A stretch of DNA of 64,000 bases from Chloroflexota bacterium (GCA_022821645.1 JAJEDE010000016.1:87151-151150), one strand, 5' to 3'; counted from the stretch's first letter, positions 41,687-51,218 are shown. Notes: generated from the sequence alone by a model not told the origin. Numbers and translations are program-made.

Positions 41687-43011
41687 TTACTGCGTGGATG
41701 CGTCGGGCTGTGTCTATTGCCGCGTTGTTTGGTTGTCTCTTCCTTTCAGGTTGTGAGGTGGGGAATCCGACACCTAGCGAGGCGTTGAAGACTCCGACAC
41801 CTGTCGATGGGACGCGTGTCGATGGTGTTTTTGAGGCCGGCGGCTCTGTGTGCGGGCCATTCGTCGGTCGGCACCACGACATCCCACCGCACTTCGTCAA
41901 CTGGAGTCCGGATGGCGCGCTGCTCATCTTTGACGATGAGACGTCGGTGCTGATGGTAAGCGTCGACGTGAGGCGGTTGCGGCAGATCGTCGATGCGAAT
42001 CCGGGCTACCGATTCCGTCCAGGGATTGGCCTGTACGCGCAGTTTTCGCCGGACGGCCAAGCCATTGTCTATACCAGCTGCGAATACACGACGGGAGGGG
42101 GATATTTGGTACGGAACCCGCGCGCGTACTACAGATTCGAAATAGTGACGGTGCGCGTGGATGGGACGGGTACGCAACGGCGCACGACAAACCGGTACTA
42201 CGATCACCTGCCGGCGTGGTCGCCCGACGGCCATCGTATCGCGTACTTGTCGACTGGGAGCCCGCACAGCAATTGGGGAACCGACGACCTTCATATCCTC
42301 TCGGTGGGTGCGGCGGACGGCGAGCCCGAATCGCTGGTGCGCGACCTCTACGTTGCGGCGCCACCCCAGTGGGCACCGGACGGAACGCAGTTGGCGGTTC
42401 TCAGGCTTGGCGACGACGTTCAACTCGGCGACACGTTCGCCATGGAGATGGGCGTCGTGATCGCCGCGCCCGACGGCTCCACACCGCGCACGGTGGCGCA
42501 CACGGTCAGCACGGTGTCCTGGTCGCCGGACGGCCAGCGCCTGGCGTTGGCGCGGCTGCACCAGGACGCCGTGCAACTGGTGACGATCGCGCCCGATGGG
42601 ACGGACGTGCACGTCATCCGGCAGCTGACCGATCGGGCGGGGCTGGCGGCGTACGTCGATGTCCAGCACTCCATCTATAACGCCCCGCTGCTCCACGTGG
42701 CGTGGTCGCCGGACGAGTCGCACCTTCTCTATTCGTGTGGGCAGCAGTTTTGCGTGGTGGACCTGGACGGTGAGCTCGTGGGTCGGTCGCCGGAGTCGTT
42801 CGCCAAGGAACGGGGCCGGGCCGCGGCGGCCTGGGCGCCGGACGGGTCGCGGATCGCCGTGCGGGCGGCCGGCCACCCCGCGCCCAGCGGCACGGCGGTG
42901 CTGTACACCATGGCGCCGGACGGCTCGGACGTGCGGGTGCTGGTGCGCGGCGCTGGCGATGGAGAACTAGAACTCGCGGGACGTGGAGGCACAGAAGGAC
43001 GCGGTCCGTGA
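41683..43011 (+). CDS. TolB-like beta-propeller lipoprotein
   Basis: 442 aa, GTG start. Signal peptide with lipobox LFLSGC, then repeated PD40/WD40-like blades, each with a W/FSPDG motif (VNWSPDGALL, AQFSPDGQAI, PAWSPDGHRI, PQWAPDGTQL, VSWSPDGQRL, VAWSPDESHL, AAWAPDGSRI): at least seven, so a full propeller. Probably an extracytoplasmic scaffold or binding protein. Starts and ends in 4-bp overlaps with its neighbours. Confidence 0.85.
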   Translation: MITAWMRRAVSIAALFGCLFLSGCEVGNPTPSEALKTPTPVDGTRVDGVFEAGGSVCGPFVGRHHDIPPHFVNWSPDGALLIFDDETSVLMVSVDVRRLRQIVDANPGYRFRPGIGLYAQFSPDGQAIVYTSCEYTTGGGYLVRNPRAYYRFEIVTVRVDGTGTQRRTTNRYYDHLPAWSPDGHRIAYLSTGSPHSNWGTDDLHILSVGAADGEPESLVRDLYVAAPPQWAPDGTQLAVLRLGDDVQLGDTFAMEMGVVIAAPDGSTPRTVAHTVSTVSWSPDGQRLALARLHQDAVQLVTIAPDGTDVHVIRQLTDRAGLAAYVDVQHSIYNAPLLHVAWSPDESHLLYSCGQQFCVVDLDGELVGRSPESFAKERGRAAAAWAPDGSRIAVRAAGHPAPSGTAVLYTMAPDGSDVRVLVRGAGDGELELAGRGGTEGRGP

Positions 43012-43481
43012 GGGGTTACTTAGTGCCGGCACTGAACCATGCCCGTCGACTGGTGGCGGACTGCAAGACGCTGCTGGGGCTGCGGGACGGGCTGGCCGGG
43101 CAGACCATTCTGAATTGGGGCGCGGGGACGCCGCTGGCGCAGTGGGCGGGCGTGCAGGTCAGCGGCGAGCCACTGCGGGTGACAGGGCTAGGGTTCAAGC
43201 TTCGGGTGAGGGTGCATGGGCACGAGAGCCACCGGCTGCAGTTCGGCCGGTTAGCTCCAGCGATCGGCAACCTGGACCAGCTACAGACGCTGGACCTGTG
43301 CTGCCACAAGCTGCTGGGCACATTCCCGCCCGAACTCGAGCGCCTGCGGCACCTGCGGGACTTGAATCTGTGGCTTCATGGGGGCGCGCGGCTGGACGGC
43401 TGCCTGAGCGCCGCCTTTGTGGAGCAACTGGAGGTGGCCGAGGGCGTGCGCGTCTGCGGGCAGGAGGAGCGCAGTTCGTGA
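43008..43481 (+). CDS. Short leucine-rich-repeat protein
   Basis: 157 aa, GTG overlapping the previous stop. N terminus DCKTLLGLRDGLAGQTILNW resembles the cap of LRR proteins of plant-receptor type. Then about two degenerate LRRs (LDQLQTLDLCCHKLLGTFPP, LERLRHLRDLNLWLHGG) and a C-terminal cap ending AEGVRVCG. Shorter than usual, so repeats have been lost. No signal peptide is visible. Likely a partner of the beta-propeller protein or a decayed member. Confidence 0.65.
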   Translation: MRGYLVPALNHARRLVADCKTLLGLRDGLAGQTILNWGAGTPLAQWAGVQVSGEPLRVTGLGFKLRVRVHGHESHRLQFGRLAPAIGNLDQLQTLDLCCHKLLGTFPPELERLRHLRDLNLWLHGGARLDGCLSAAFVEQLEVAEGVRVCGQEERSS

Positions 43482-43668
43482 GGATTCGTCGCGTCCACGG
43501 GCGCTCCATGCGCCAGCCGCTCGTCCTCGGCAACACCGTCGGCCCGCACCCTCCCATCGCGAACCCAACCACCCCATCACCCCTGCCGCCCCCACACAGT
43601 TGCTCAGCCGTGCGCGGGAAGCGTGTAGATTGACGCGCGGTTCGAGGTCTACGGGCGGAGTGGTTTTC

Positions 43669-45768
43669 GTGGTCAAAATGTTGAGTAAGCGCGCGGTGAT
43701 GCTGGCTGTCGGATTTGCGATGGCCATGGCGGCGATGGATTGCGGGGCCGAGGCGCCGGCGCCGACGGAGCGGATCGTCACCGTTCCCGTTGAAGTCGAA
43801 AAGATCGTCGAAGTCGAGCGCGTGGTGACCGTGCCGGTCGAAGTCGAGAAGATCGTCGAAGTCGAGCGGGTGGTGGAAGTGACGCCGCAGGCGACAGCTA
43901 CGCCTGTTGCAACGCCGGCGGCTCCCGCCGGGCCGGCCATCTACAAGATGGGGCTGTTCGAGGATCCGATCTCGCGGAACGTCTGGAACTATCTGGGTGG
44001 TCCGGCCGGGTCGGTCTGGACCGGGTACGTAATCGGCGGCTACAGCACGTCGCTGTACGGCTATTCGCCGCAGCGGTTCGACTGGGTGCCGGCGGTAGCC
44101 GACGGGCTGCCGACGCCGCTGACCAAGGAAACGGTTGACGGAACCGAGTTCTGGACGACCGAAGTCGCGATCAAGCAGGGCGTGGAATGGAGCGACGGGG
44201 AGCCGCTGACGGCCGACGACTTCGTGTTCACGGTGAGCACGGTGCGGGAGCTGAGTCTTGGTTCCAACTGGTCGTCGCTGGTACACCCGGCCTTCGTGGA
44301 GCGAGCGGAAGCGCTGGACGACCACCGGCTGAAGATCTACTTCAAGTCGACCGACGCCGACGGAAACGCCCAGACGCCGGGCTTGAGCATCTGGCAGTTC
44401 GGGCTGGCCTTCATGCCGATCCTGCCGGAGCACTACTGGGCGCCGGTGGTGGAGGAGGCCAGGAAGGCCGGCGACGTTCCGCAGCAGATCGAAGCCCTGT
44501 TTGCGCACGTGCCGGACGGCGAACCCACCGCCGGGGGCCTGGAGTACAGCCAATGGGAGCCGGGCGCGTTCTTCGAGAACGAGACGGTGACGGGGTACTA
44601 CGGCATGGGCACGGTGGTCAACGAGTACGCCAACGGCGCGTACGAGGCAACGAACGAGCGGATGGGCTACACGGAGGTCTACTACGGAGACCCCACCGGC
44701 GACAAGGTGCTGGAACTGGTGACCGGCCCGCACTTCGAGTCGGAGATCTTCAGCATCTACGGCAACCAGGACTCGGCGATCCTGGCCCTGACCAAGGGCG
44801 ACATCGACTTCCTGTTCAACCCGCTGGGCCTGGAGAAGGGCTTCCTGGACCGGGTGCGGCAGACGGCGGACCTGCAGGTGGTGGAGAACCTGGACAACGG
44901 GGTGTTCTACCTGGGGTTCAACACCCGCAAGCCGCCGATGGACAACAAGGCGTTCCGGCAGGCCGTGGCCACGGTGATCGACAAGGAGTTCGTCACCCGG
45001 ACCATCCTGCAGGACACGGCGATTCCCATGTACGCCATGGTCCCGGAGGGGAACGCGTTCTGGTACAACGACGCGACGGCCAAGATCGGCCAGGGGCTGG
45101 GCCGGGGCGAGCGGATTACCGCGGCGGTTGAGCTCCTGAAAGGCGCCGGCTTCACCTACGAGAAGGAGCCGGAGGTCAGCGAGGACGGCGCGTTCGTGGT
45201 CAACGGCGGCGAGGGCCTGCGCATGCCCGACGGCAGCGAAGTGCCCGAGCTCGAGCTGATCGCGCCCAGCGCCGGCTACGACCCGCTGCGGTCGACCTTC
45301 GCCATCTGGATCGAACGCTGGCTGAACGACCTGGGCATCCCCACCAAGGCGCGGCTGCTCGGGTTCAACCTGATCGTGGAGAAGTTGTTCAGCGAGACCG
45401 TGGACAAGGACCTGGACATGTGGATCCTGGGCTGGGGCTTCACGATCTTCCCCAACTACCTGGAGAACATCTTCCACAGCCGCCATGCGCCCGAGAACGA
45501 GGACGGCGGCGTGAACTGGGGCGGCTACGCCAACCCCGAGTTCGACGACCTGGCCTTCGGATTGCTATCCGAGACCACCATCGAGGGGGCGCGTGAGAAG
45601 GCCTACCAGATGCAGGCGCTGCTGGCGGACGACCTGCCGTACGTGACGCTCTTCACCACGCCGAAGATCGATGTCTTCCGGCCTGTCAAGGTCGAATACC
45701 CGTACACCACGGTGCTGGGAGGAATGGCGCAGGCCCAGGGTCTGCAACACGTGGTGCTGATCAAGTAA
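43669..45768 (+). CDS. Peptide/oligopeptide ABC transporter substrate-binding protein (SBP family 5)
   Basis: About 699 aa. GTG 43669 is chosen because GGGCGGAG lies 8 bp upstream; ATG 43678 is the alternative. Signal segment AVMLAVGFAMAMAAMDCG with a possible lipobox Cys, then a linker with two copies of VTVPVEVEKIVEVERV, frequent in Chloroflexota binding proteins. The periplasmic-binding domain follows (GVEWSDGEPLTADDFVFTV, LGFNTRKPPMDNKAFRQAVA). First gene of a transporter operon; delivers peptides, nickel-like or glycoside ligands to the permeases. Confidence 0.9.
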   Translation: MVKMLSKRAVMLAVGFAMAMAAMDCGAEAPAPTERIVTVPVEVEKIVEVERVVTVPVEVEKIVEVERVVEVTPQATATPVATPAAPAGPAIYKMGLFEDPISRNVWNYLGGPAGSVWTGYVIGGYSTSLYGYSPQRFDWVPAVADGLPTPLTKETVDGTEFWTTEVAIKQGVEWSDGEPLTADDFVFTVSTVRELSLGSNWSSLVHPAFVERAEALDDHRLKIYFKSTDADGNAQTPGLSIWQFGLAFMPILPEHYWAPVVEEARKAGDVPQQIEALFAHVPDGEPTAGGLEYSQWEPGAFFENETVTGYYGMGTVVNEYANGAYEATNERMGYTEVYYGDPTGDKVLELVTGPHFESEIFSIYGNQDSAILALTKGDIDFLFNPLGLEKGFLDRVRQTADLQVVENLDNGVFYLGFNTRKPPMDNKAFRQAVATVIDKEFVTRTILQDTAIPMYAMVPEGNAFWYNDATAKIGQGLGRGERITAAVELLKGAGFTYEKEPEVSEDGAFVVNGGEGLRMPDGSEVPELELIAPSAGYDPLRSTFAIWIERWLNDLGIPTKARLLGFNLIVEKLFSETVDKDLDMWILGWGFTIFPNYLENIFHSRHAPENEDGGVNWGGYANPEFDDLAFGLLSETTIEGAREKAYQMQALLADDLPYVTLFTTPKIDVFRPVKVEYPYTTVLGGMAQAQGLQHVVLIK

Positions 45769-45777
45769 GACCAAGCC

Positions 45778-45821
45778 GTGCTTCACCGCCGGGTCTGAAC
45801 CGACGACCCGGCGGTGAGCAC
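45778..45821 (+). promoter_or_regulatory. Strong intergenic hairpin between binding-protein and permease genes
   Basis: GTGCT-T-CACCGCCGGGTC (45778-45795) pairs with GACCCGGCGGTG-AGCAC (45805-45821): 17 bp with one bulge and a 9-nt loop, no T-run. Such structures typically stabilise the upstream binding-protein mRNA or attenuate read-through, so that more binding protein than permease is made. Confidence 0.7.
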
Positions 45822-45847
45822 GCAATAGGAGCTCGCGGGTAACAGGA

Positions 45848-46996
45848 ATGGCTGCGTACATCGTCAAGCGCGTTCTGCAGATCGTGCTGACGCTGTTCGT
45901 ATTCCTGACGATCGTCTTCTTCCTGGTGAACGCCCAGCCCGGGGACATCAGCCGCCTGTATGCGCTGGACCCCAACCTGCCGCCGGAGACGCGGGCGCAG
46001 ATGCAGGAGCTGTTCGGGGTCAACGAGCCGCTGTGGAAGCAGTACCTCGTGCACCTGAAGAACACGCTGACGGGCGACCTGGGCGTCTCGTTCAGCCTGT
46101 ATCCCAGGACCGTGGCCGACGTGATCAAGGAGCGACTGCCGCGGACGCTGGTGCTGTTCCTGACGGCGACCGTGGTGTCGTTCTATCTCGGCTTCGGGCT
46201 GGGCAAGATCATTGCCTGGCGGCGCGGCGGATGGGTCGAGTACACGTCGACGCTGGGCGGGGTGACGCTCTACACGGTGTTCACGCCCTGGTTCGGGCTG
46301 ATGATGATCTGGCTGTTCGCCTTCAAGGCCGGCTGGTTCCCGATCGGGAAGTTCCTGGACCCGGTGGTGTGGCAGGACGCGCCGTCGGACGCAAATTCGA
46401 TCTTCAACCTGATGCTGGCGACGGCGGTGATCCTGTCGGTGGTCGCGTTCGGCGTTTTCCTGGTGACCAGCAAGAAGCGGCTCGGCATGGCGCGGGTGTT
46501 GCAGGTCGGGATCATTGCGGTGTCCGTCCTGATCGTGGTGGGCGTGTGGCTGTCGTCGGGCGTGGGATACCTGGCCTGGGACATCGTGAAGCACATGGTG
46601 CTGCCCATCGCCACGCTGACGCTGATCAGCTTTGCCGGAACGATGCTGCTGACGCGCAACAGCATGCTGGAAGTGATCCGGGAGGACTACGTGCTGGCGG
46701 CGCGCGCCAAGGGGTTGCCCGAGAAGGCGGTGCGGGACCGGCACGTGGCGCGGAACGCGCTGCTGCCGGTGGTGACGAGCTTCGTGTTCAGCCTGGCCTT
46801 CGCCATTGACGGCGGGGTGATTATCGAGTCGATCTTCTCGTGGCCCGGCATGGGGCAGACGCTGGTGGCGGCGACGGTGAGCGAGGACCTGCCGCTGGCG
46901 GTGGGCACCTTTGTGTTCGTGGGGCTGTTCGTGCTGCTGGCGCACCTGGCGGCGGACATCCTGTACGCCTACCTGGATCCGCGGGTTCGCTACTGA
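45848..46996 (+). CDS. Dipeptide/oligopeptide ABC transporter permease (DppB/OppB type)
   Basis: 382 aa, about six TM helices. N terminus YIVKRVLQIVLTLFVFLTIV followed by FFLVNAQPGD; the EAA-like loop is in EDYVLAARAKGLPEKAVRDR, and IESIFSWPGMGQTLVAAT is the conserved C-terminal signature. An extra hydrophobic segment in the middle makes it somewhat longer than E. coli DppB. Its TGA overlaps the next ATG. Confidence 0.92.
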   Translation: MAAYIVKRVLQIVLTLFVFLTIVFFLVNAQPGDISRLYALDPNLPPETRAQMQELFGVNEPLWKQYLVHLKNTLTGDLGVSFSLYPRTVADVIKERLPRTLVLFLTATVVSFYLGFGLGKIIAWRRGGWVEYTSTLGGVTLYTVFTPWFGLMMIWLFAFKAGWFPIGKFLDPVVWQDAPSDANSIFNLMLATAVILSVVAFGVFLVTSKKRLGMARVLQVGIIAVSVLIVVGVWLSSGVGYLAWDIVKHMVLPIATLTLISFAGTMLLTRNSMLEVIREDYVLAARAKGLPEKAVRDRHVARNALLPVVTSFVFSLAFAIDGGVIIESIFSWPGMGQTLVAATVSEDLPLAVGTFVFVGLFVLLAHLAADILYAYLDPRVRY

Positions 46997-47946
46997 TGGT
47001 TGTGGACTCCGCGCCGGTTTCCGATGCGCCCTCGCTGTGGCGGGTGCGGCTGGGGCTGGCGGCCCGCAGCCTGAAGCAGAACTGGTCGCTGTTCCTGGGG
47101 ACGCGGATCGGAATCCTGGGGCTGGTGATCATCTGCTTCTACATGCTGCTGGCGCTGGCGCATCCGATCCTGATGAACACGGTCTGGGACGAACGGATCT
47201 ACGACCCGGTCATCGGCTTTGCGTTTGACGAAACCGAGCAGCCGGCGCCGCCGAGCCTGAGCCACCCGCTGGGCACCGATCCGCTGGGCCGCGACATCCT
47301 GAGCCAGCTGATGTTCAGCGCGCGATCCGAGTTCCTGCTGGGGCTGCTGGCGGCGGTGGTGACGGTGTGCATCGGAACGATGGTCGGAGCAACGGCGGCG
47401 TACTTTGGCGGACTGGTCGACATGCTGCTGATGCGGCTGGCGGACATCATGATCATGATGCCGGGGATCAGCATCCTGATCGTGCTGAGCGCGCTGATGG
47501 AGGTGGGGCACCTGGAACTGGCGCTGCTGATCGGGATCCTGTCGGGATTCGGCGGGACGGGCGTGGTGCTGAAGTCGCAGGCGCTGTCCGTCGTGGTCAA
47601 GCCGTATATCGAGGCGGCCAGGACGTCGGGGGGCGGAACCCTGCACATCATCCTGGTGCACGTGGTGCCGAACCTGTTGCCGCTGTCGTTCCTCTACATG
47701 ATGTTTACCGTGACAAGCGCGATCTTTTCGGAGGCCGTGTTGAGCTTCCTGGGACTGCTTGACGTGCGGATGAGCTGGGGGCTGATGATCCACACGACGG
47801 AGTCGGCCGGCTACCTGCTGCAAGTGGGCGAGTACTGGTGGCTGATCTTCCCGGCCAGTCTCTCGATCACGCTGCTGTGTTCGTCGTTTTACTTACTGGG
47901 GCGGTCGCTGGACGAGGTCGTGAATCCAAGGTTGCGACGCACATGA
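46996..47946 (+). CDS. Dipeptide/oligopeptide ABC transporter permease (DppC/OppC type)
   Basis: 316 aa, start ATG 46996 overlapping the previous stop. Seen: SLSHPLGTDPLGRDILSQLM (OppC-specific), six TM helices, and the EAA loop VVKPYIEAARTSGGGTLHII. Its stop overlaps by 4 bp with the molybdoenzyme gene, binding the latter into the operon. Confidence 0.92.
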   Translation: MVVDSAPVSDAPSLWRVRLGLAARSLKQNWSLFLGTRIGILGLVIICFYMLLALAHPILMNTVWDERIYDPVIGFAFDETEQPAPPSLSHPLGTDPLGRDILSQLMFSARSEFLLGLLAAVVTVCIGTMVGATAAYFGGLVDMLLMRLADIMIMMPGISILIVLSALMEVGHLELALLIGILSGFGGTGVVLKSQALSVVVKPYIEAARTSGGGTLHIILVHVVPNLLPLSFLYMMFTVTSAIFSEAVLSFLGLLDVRMSWGLMIHTTESAGYLLQVGEYWWLIFPASLSITLLCSSFYLLGRSLDEVVNPRLRRT

Positions 47947-49193
47947 ATCGGTCTCCCCAGGTCGCGCGGCTCTGGGGCCTGGCGCGGCAGCACGGGCTGG
48001 ACCGGCGGCGGTTTCTGCGGGCGCTGACGGCTGGCGGAGCGGCGGCGGTGCTGGCCGCGTGCGGGGAGCCGAGCGATGCCGAACGGGTGACGGCGACCGC
48101 AAGCCCCTTAGCAGAGACATCGCCCGAGCCGGCGCCGGCATGGTTCAAGGACACGACACCGTTCATCGTCCACGATGACGGGAAGAGCCTGGAAGCGCGG
48201 CTGGAGAACATGCAGGGGTTGATTACGCCGGTGCGGTACTTCTTCGTGCGCAACAACTCGGTGAGCCTGGACGTGGACGTGGAAAGTTGGCGGCTTTCGA
48301 TCGAGGGCGACGCGGTTTCCAACCCGATTCAGTTGACGTACGACGACATTCGTCAGATGCCGAGCCGAACGCTCGTGTCCTACCTGGAGTGCGCGGGGAA
48401 TCACCGGGCGATGTTCGACCTGGTCAACGGCCAGAAGGCCTCAGGCACGCAGTGGAGAACCGGCGGCGTGGGGAATGGGGAGTGGACAGGAGTCTCGCTG
48501 CGCGACGTGTTGCGGCTGGCCGGGGTCACCGATGATGCCGCAAACGTGTTGCTGATCGGACTGGATACGGAATCGCCGGAGGAGGGCTTTCGGCGGGTGC
48601 TTTCTGCGGAGAAGGCGCTGCACCCGGACACGATGCTGGCCTACGGGATGAATGGCGAGACACTGCCGCGGGATCACGGGTTTCCGCTGCGGGCCCTGAT
48701 TCCCGGCTGGGTGGGCAGCACGAACGTGAAGTGGTTGGGACGGATCGTGGTGTCAAAGGCGCCGATCTGGACGCGGAATAACACGACCTCGTACGTGCTG
48801 ATCGGCGACGACTATCCGCCGGAGGGTGAGGCCTCGGGGAAGGTGACGACGACGCAGGTGATCAAGAGCGCGCTGGCGCTGGCGTGGCCGGCGGAGCTAG
48901 AGGCTGCGTCGCAGCGGATCCACGGGTTTGCGCACTCGCCGGACGGGCCGATCGAGAAGGTGGAGTGGAGCGTGGACTCGGGGCGGACGTGGAAACCAGT
49001 GGAGGCGCTGACGCCGCAGGTGCAGTACTCGTGGGCGCGCTTCGAGTTTGGGTGGGATGCGCGGCCGGGCGAGTACACGATCATGACGCGGGCCACGGAC
49101 GCGGTAGGGAATACGCAGCCGGAGGAGATTCCATTCAACGAGAAGGGGTACCTGTTCAATCAGCCGCTACCGCATCCGGTGCGGGTGACCTGA
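47943..49193 (+). CDS. Sulfite-oxidase-like molybdopterin enzyme, Tat/lipoprotein-type N terminus
   Basis: 416 aa from ATG 47943. N terminus DRRRFLRALTAGGAAAVLAA followed by CG: a Tat-like twin-arginine motif plus lipobox Cys, so probably exported folded with cofactor and lipid-anchored. Molybdenum-ligand Cys in SYLECAGNHR; pterin-binding HGFPLRALIPGWVGSTNVKW; C-terminal Ig-like dimer domain (VEWSVDSGRTWKPV). No heme domain. ATGA overlap with dppC and 28 bp before dppD, so it is embedded in the transporter operon. Substrate could be sulfite or an organic sulfoxide or sulfonate. Confidence 0.88.
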   Translation: MNRSPQVARLWGLARQHGLDRRRFLRALTAGGAAAVLAACGEPSDAERVTATASPLAETSPEPAPAWFKDTTPFIVHDDGKSLEARLENMQGLITPVRYFFVRNNSVSLDVDVESWRLSIEGDAVSNPIQLTYDDIRQMPSRTLVSYLECAGNHRAMFDLVNGQKASGTQWRTGGVGNGEWTGVSLRDVLRLAGVTDDAANVLLIGLDTESPEEGFRRVLSAEKALHPDTMLAYGMNGETLPRDHGFPLRALIPGWVGSTNVKWLGRIVVSKAPIWTRNNTTSYVLIGDDYPPEGEASGKVTTTQVIKSALALAWPAELEAASQRIHGFAHSPDGPIEKVEWSVDSGRTWKPVEALTPQVQYSWARFEFGWDARPGEYTIMTRATDAVGNTQPEEIPFNEKGYLFNQPLPHPVRVT

Positions 49194-49221
49194 CGTTGGC
49201 TGGCGGAGAGCTGCAGGAGAC

Positions 49222-50202
49222 ATGAGCGACCAGTCGACATCAGTACCGGTCCTTCGCGTCGAAGACCTGGGGATGTATTACGGGACGCGGTCAGGCGACG
49301 TGAAGGCGGTGGACGGCGTTTCGTTTGCGGTGGGACGCGGGGAGTCGGTGGGGCTGGTGGGGGAGTCGGGCTGCGGGAAGTCGTCGATTGCGATGACGCT
49401 GCTGAAGCTACTGCCGGAGAACGGGCGGATCGTCGGCGGGAGGATTCTGCTGGACGGGACGGACCTGGCGCCGCTTTCGGAAGACCAGATGCGGACGCAC
49501 CGCTGGAACCGGATTGCGATGGTGTTTCAGGCGGCGATGAACTCGTTCAATCCGGTCTATACGGTGGGCGACCAGATCATCGAGGCGCTGGAGACGCACA
49601 TCGAGACGAGTCCGGACGTATCGATGGGGCGGGTGCGGGAGCTGTTTGAGCTGGTGAGCCTGGACCCGGGCTTCATCGGGCGCTACCCGCACGAGTACAG
49701 CGGGGGGATGAAGCAGCGCGCCGGGATTGCGATGGCGCTCGCGTGCGAGCCCGACCTGCTGATCGCCGACGAGCCGACGACGGCGCTGGACGTGATCGTG
49801 CAGGACCGCATCCTGAAGGAACTGCGGGACGTGCAGCAGGTGCTGAACATGAGCCTGATCTACATCTCGCACGATATGGCGGTGATCGCCGAGGTGAGCC
49901 ATACGGTGGGGGTGATGTACGCGGGGCGGATCGTGGAATGGGGCGAGACGGTGGACATCTTCAGGAACCCCATGCACCCGTATACGCAGACGCTGATGTC
50001 GGCGTTTCCTAGCGTGACCGGGCCCAAGCACGAGCTGGCGATGCTGGGCGGCGAGCCGCCGAATCTGCTGAATCCGCCTTCGGGATGCCGGTTCCATCCG
50101 CGGTGTCCGTACGCGACGGATGTTTGCAAGGCCGAAGAGCCGCCGAAGGTTGAGGGGTCGGACACGCACTGGGCGGCCTGCTGGCACCCGTTGGAGGCGT
50201 AG
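49222..50202 (+). CDS. Dipeptide/oligopeptide ABC transporter ATP-binding protein (DppD/OppD type)
   Basis: 326 aa. Walker A GLVGESGCGKSS, signature YSGGMKQRAGIAMALACEPD, Walker B LLIADEPTTALDV, and the oligopeptide-type C-terminal domain with CRFHPRCPYATDVC. The ribosome-binding site CAGGAG is very close to the ATG. dppF starts 5 bp after its stop. Confidence 0.93.
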   Translation: MSDQSTSVPVLRVEDLGMYYGTRSGDVKAVDGVSFAVGRGESVGLVGESGCGKSSIAMTLLKLLPENGRIVGGRILLDGTDLAPLSEDQMRTHRWNRIAMVFQAAMNSFNPVYTVGDQIIEALETHIETSPDVSMGRVRELFELVSLDPGFIGRYPHEYSGGMKQRAGIAMALACEPDLLIADEPTTALDVIVQDRILKELRDVQQVLNMSLIYISHDMAVIAEVSHTVGVMYAGRIVEWGETVDIFRNPMHPYTQTLMSAFPSVTGPKHELAMLGGEPPNLLNPPSGCRFHPRCPYATDVCKAEEPPKVEGSDTHWAACWHPLEA

Positions 50203-50207
50203 GCGGG

Positions 50208-51218
50208 ATGGCAAACGCGACCGCGGTGGGGACGAAGCCGCTGATCAAGGTGGAGAGGCTGGAGAAGCGGTTTCCGGTGGCGTCGCACTGGTTCCGACGC
50301 AGTCATAGCTCGGTGCACGCGGTGGATGGGATCTCGTTCGAGCTGGCGCGCGGTGAGAGTTTTGGGCTGGTGGGGGAGTCGGGCTGCGGCAAGACGACGA
50401 CGGGACGGCTGCTGGTGCGGCTGGCGGAGCCGACGGGCGGGCACGTGCTGTTCGACGACGGCGAGGGCGACGCGACCGATATCACGACCCTGCGCGGCGA
50501 GGAGTTGAAGACGTTCCGGCGCAAGGCGCAGATGATCTTCCAGGATCCATACGAGTCGCTGAATCCGCGGCGGACGATCTTCGACACCGTGGCCGAGCCG
50601 CTGAAGGTGCAGGACGCCTGCCCGCCGCTGGAGCGGCTGGACCGGGTGTCGCGCATGCTGGCGATGGTGGGGCTGACACCGCCTGCTACCTACCTGTTCC
50701 GGTACCCGCATGAACTGTCGGGCGGGCAACGGCAGCGAGTGGCGATCGCGCGGGCGCTGATTATCGAGCCGATCTTCGTGGTGGCCGACGAGCCGACCTC
50801 AATGCTGGATGTCTCGATCCGCACCGGCGTGATGAACCTGATGGAAAGCCTCGCCGAACGCCTGGGCATCAGCTACCTGTACATCACGCACGACCTGGCC
50901 GTGGCGCGCTACATGTGCTCGAGGATCGCGGTGATGTATCTGGGCAAGATCGTGGAGATGGGCGACACCGAGGCGGTGTTGCAGCAGCCGAAGCACCCGT
51001 ACACGCAGGCGCTGCTGTCGGCCGTGCCGATTCCCGATCCGACCGCTACGCGGGCGCCGGTGCGGATCTCAGGCGGCGTGGCCACCCCGTTGGACCCACC
51101 ACCTCGCTGCCGCTTCTACAGCCGGTGTCCGATTGCGGATGACTTCTGCCGGGACAGTCCGCATCCGGCGTTGGAAGAGAAGGACGGGGGACAAAGGGTG
51201 GCTTGTTACAAGGCCTAG
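50208..51218 (+). CDS. Dipeptide/oligopeptide ABC transporter ATP-binding protein (DppF/OppF type)
   Basis: 336 aa. Walker A GLVGESGCGKTTTGR, signature LSGGQRQRVAIARALIIEPI, Walker B VVADEPTSMLDV, and C-terminal CRFYSRCPIADDFCRDSPHP. Last gene of the transporter operon. The final 28 codons recur as a relic at 52763-52846, beyond the toxin-antitoxin insertion. Confidence 0.93.
   Translation: MANATAVGTKPLIKVERLEKRFPVASHWFRRSHSSVHAVDGISFELARGESFGLVGESGCGKTTTGRLLVRLAEPTGGHVLFDDGEGDATDITTLRGEELKTFRRKAQMIFQDPYESLNPRRTIFDTVAEPLKVQDACPPLERLDRVSRMLAMVGLTPPATYLFRYPHELSGGQRQRVAIARALIIEPIFVVADEPTSMLDVSIRTGVMNLMESLAERLGISYLYITHDLAVARYMCSRIAVMYLGKIVEMGDTEAVLQQPKHPYTQALLSAVPIPDPTATRAPVRISGGVATPLDPPPRCRFYSRCPIADDFCRDSPHPALEEKDGGQRVACYKA

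Noticed and set aside
43195..45486. Long open frame antisense to the substrate-binding protein
   Set aside because: Produced by GC-rich third positions of the real gene; composition is His/Arg/Val/Leu-rich without motifs.
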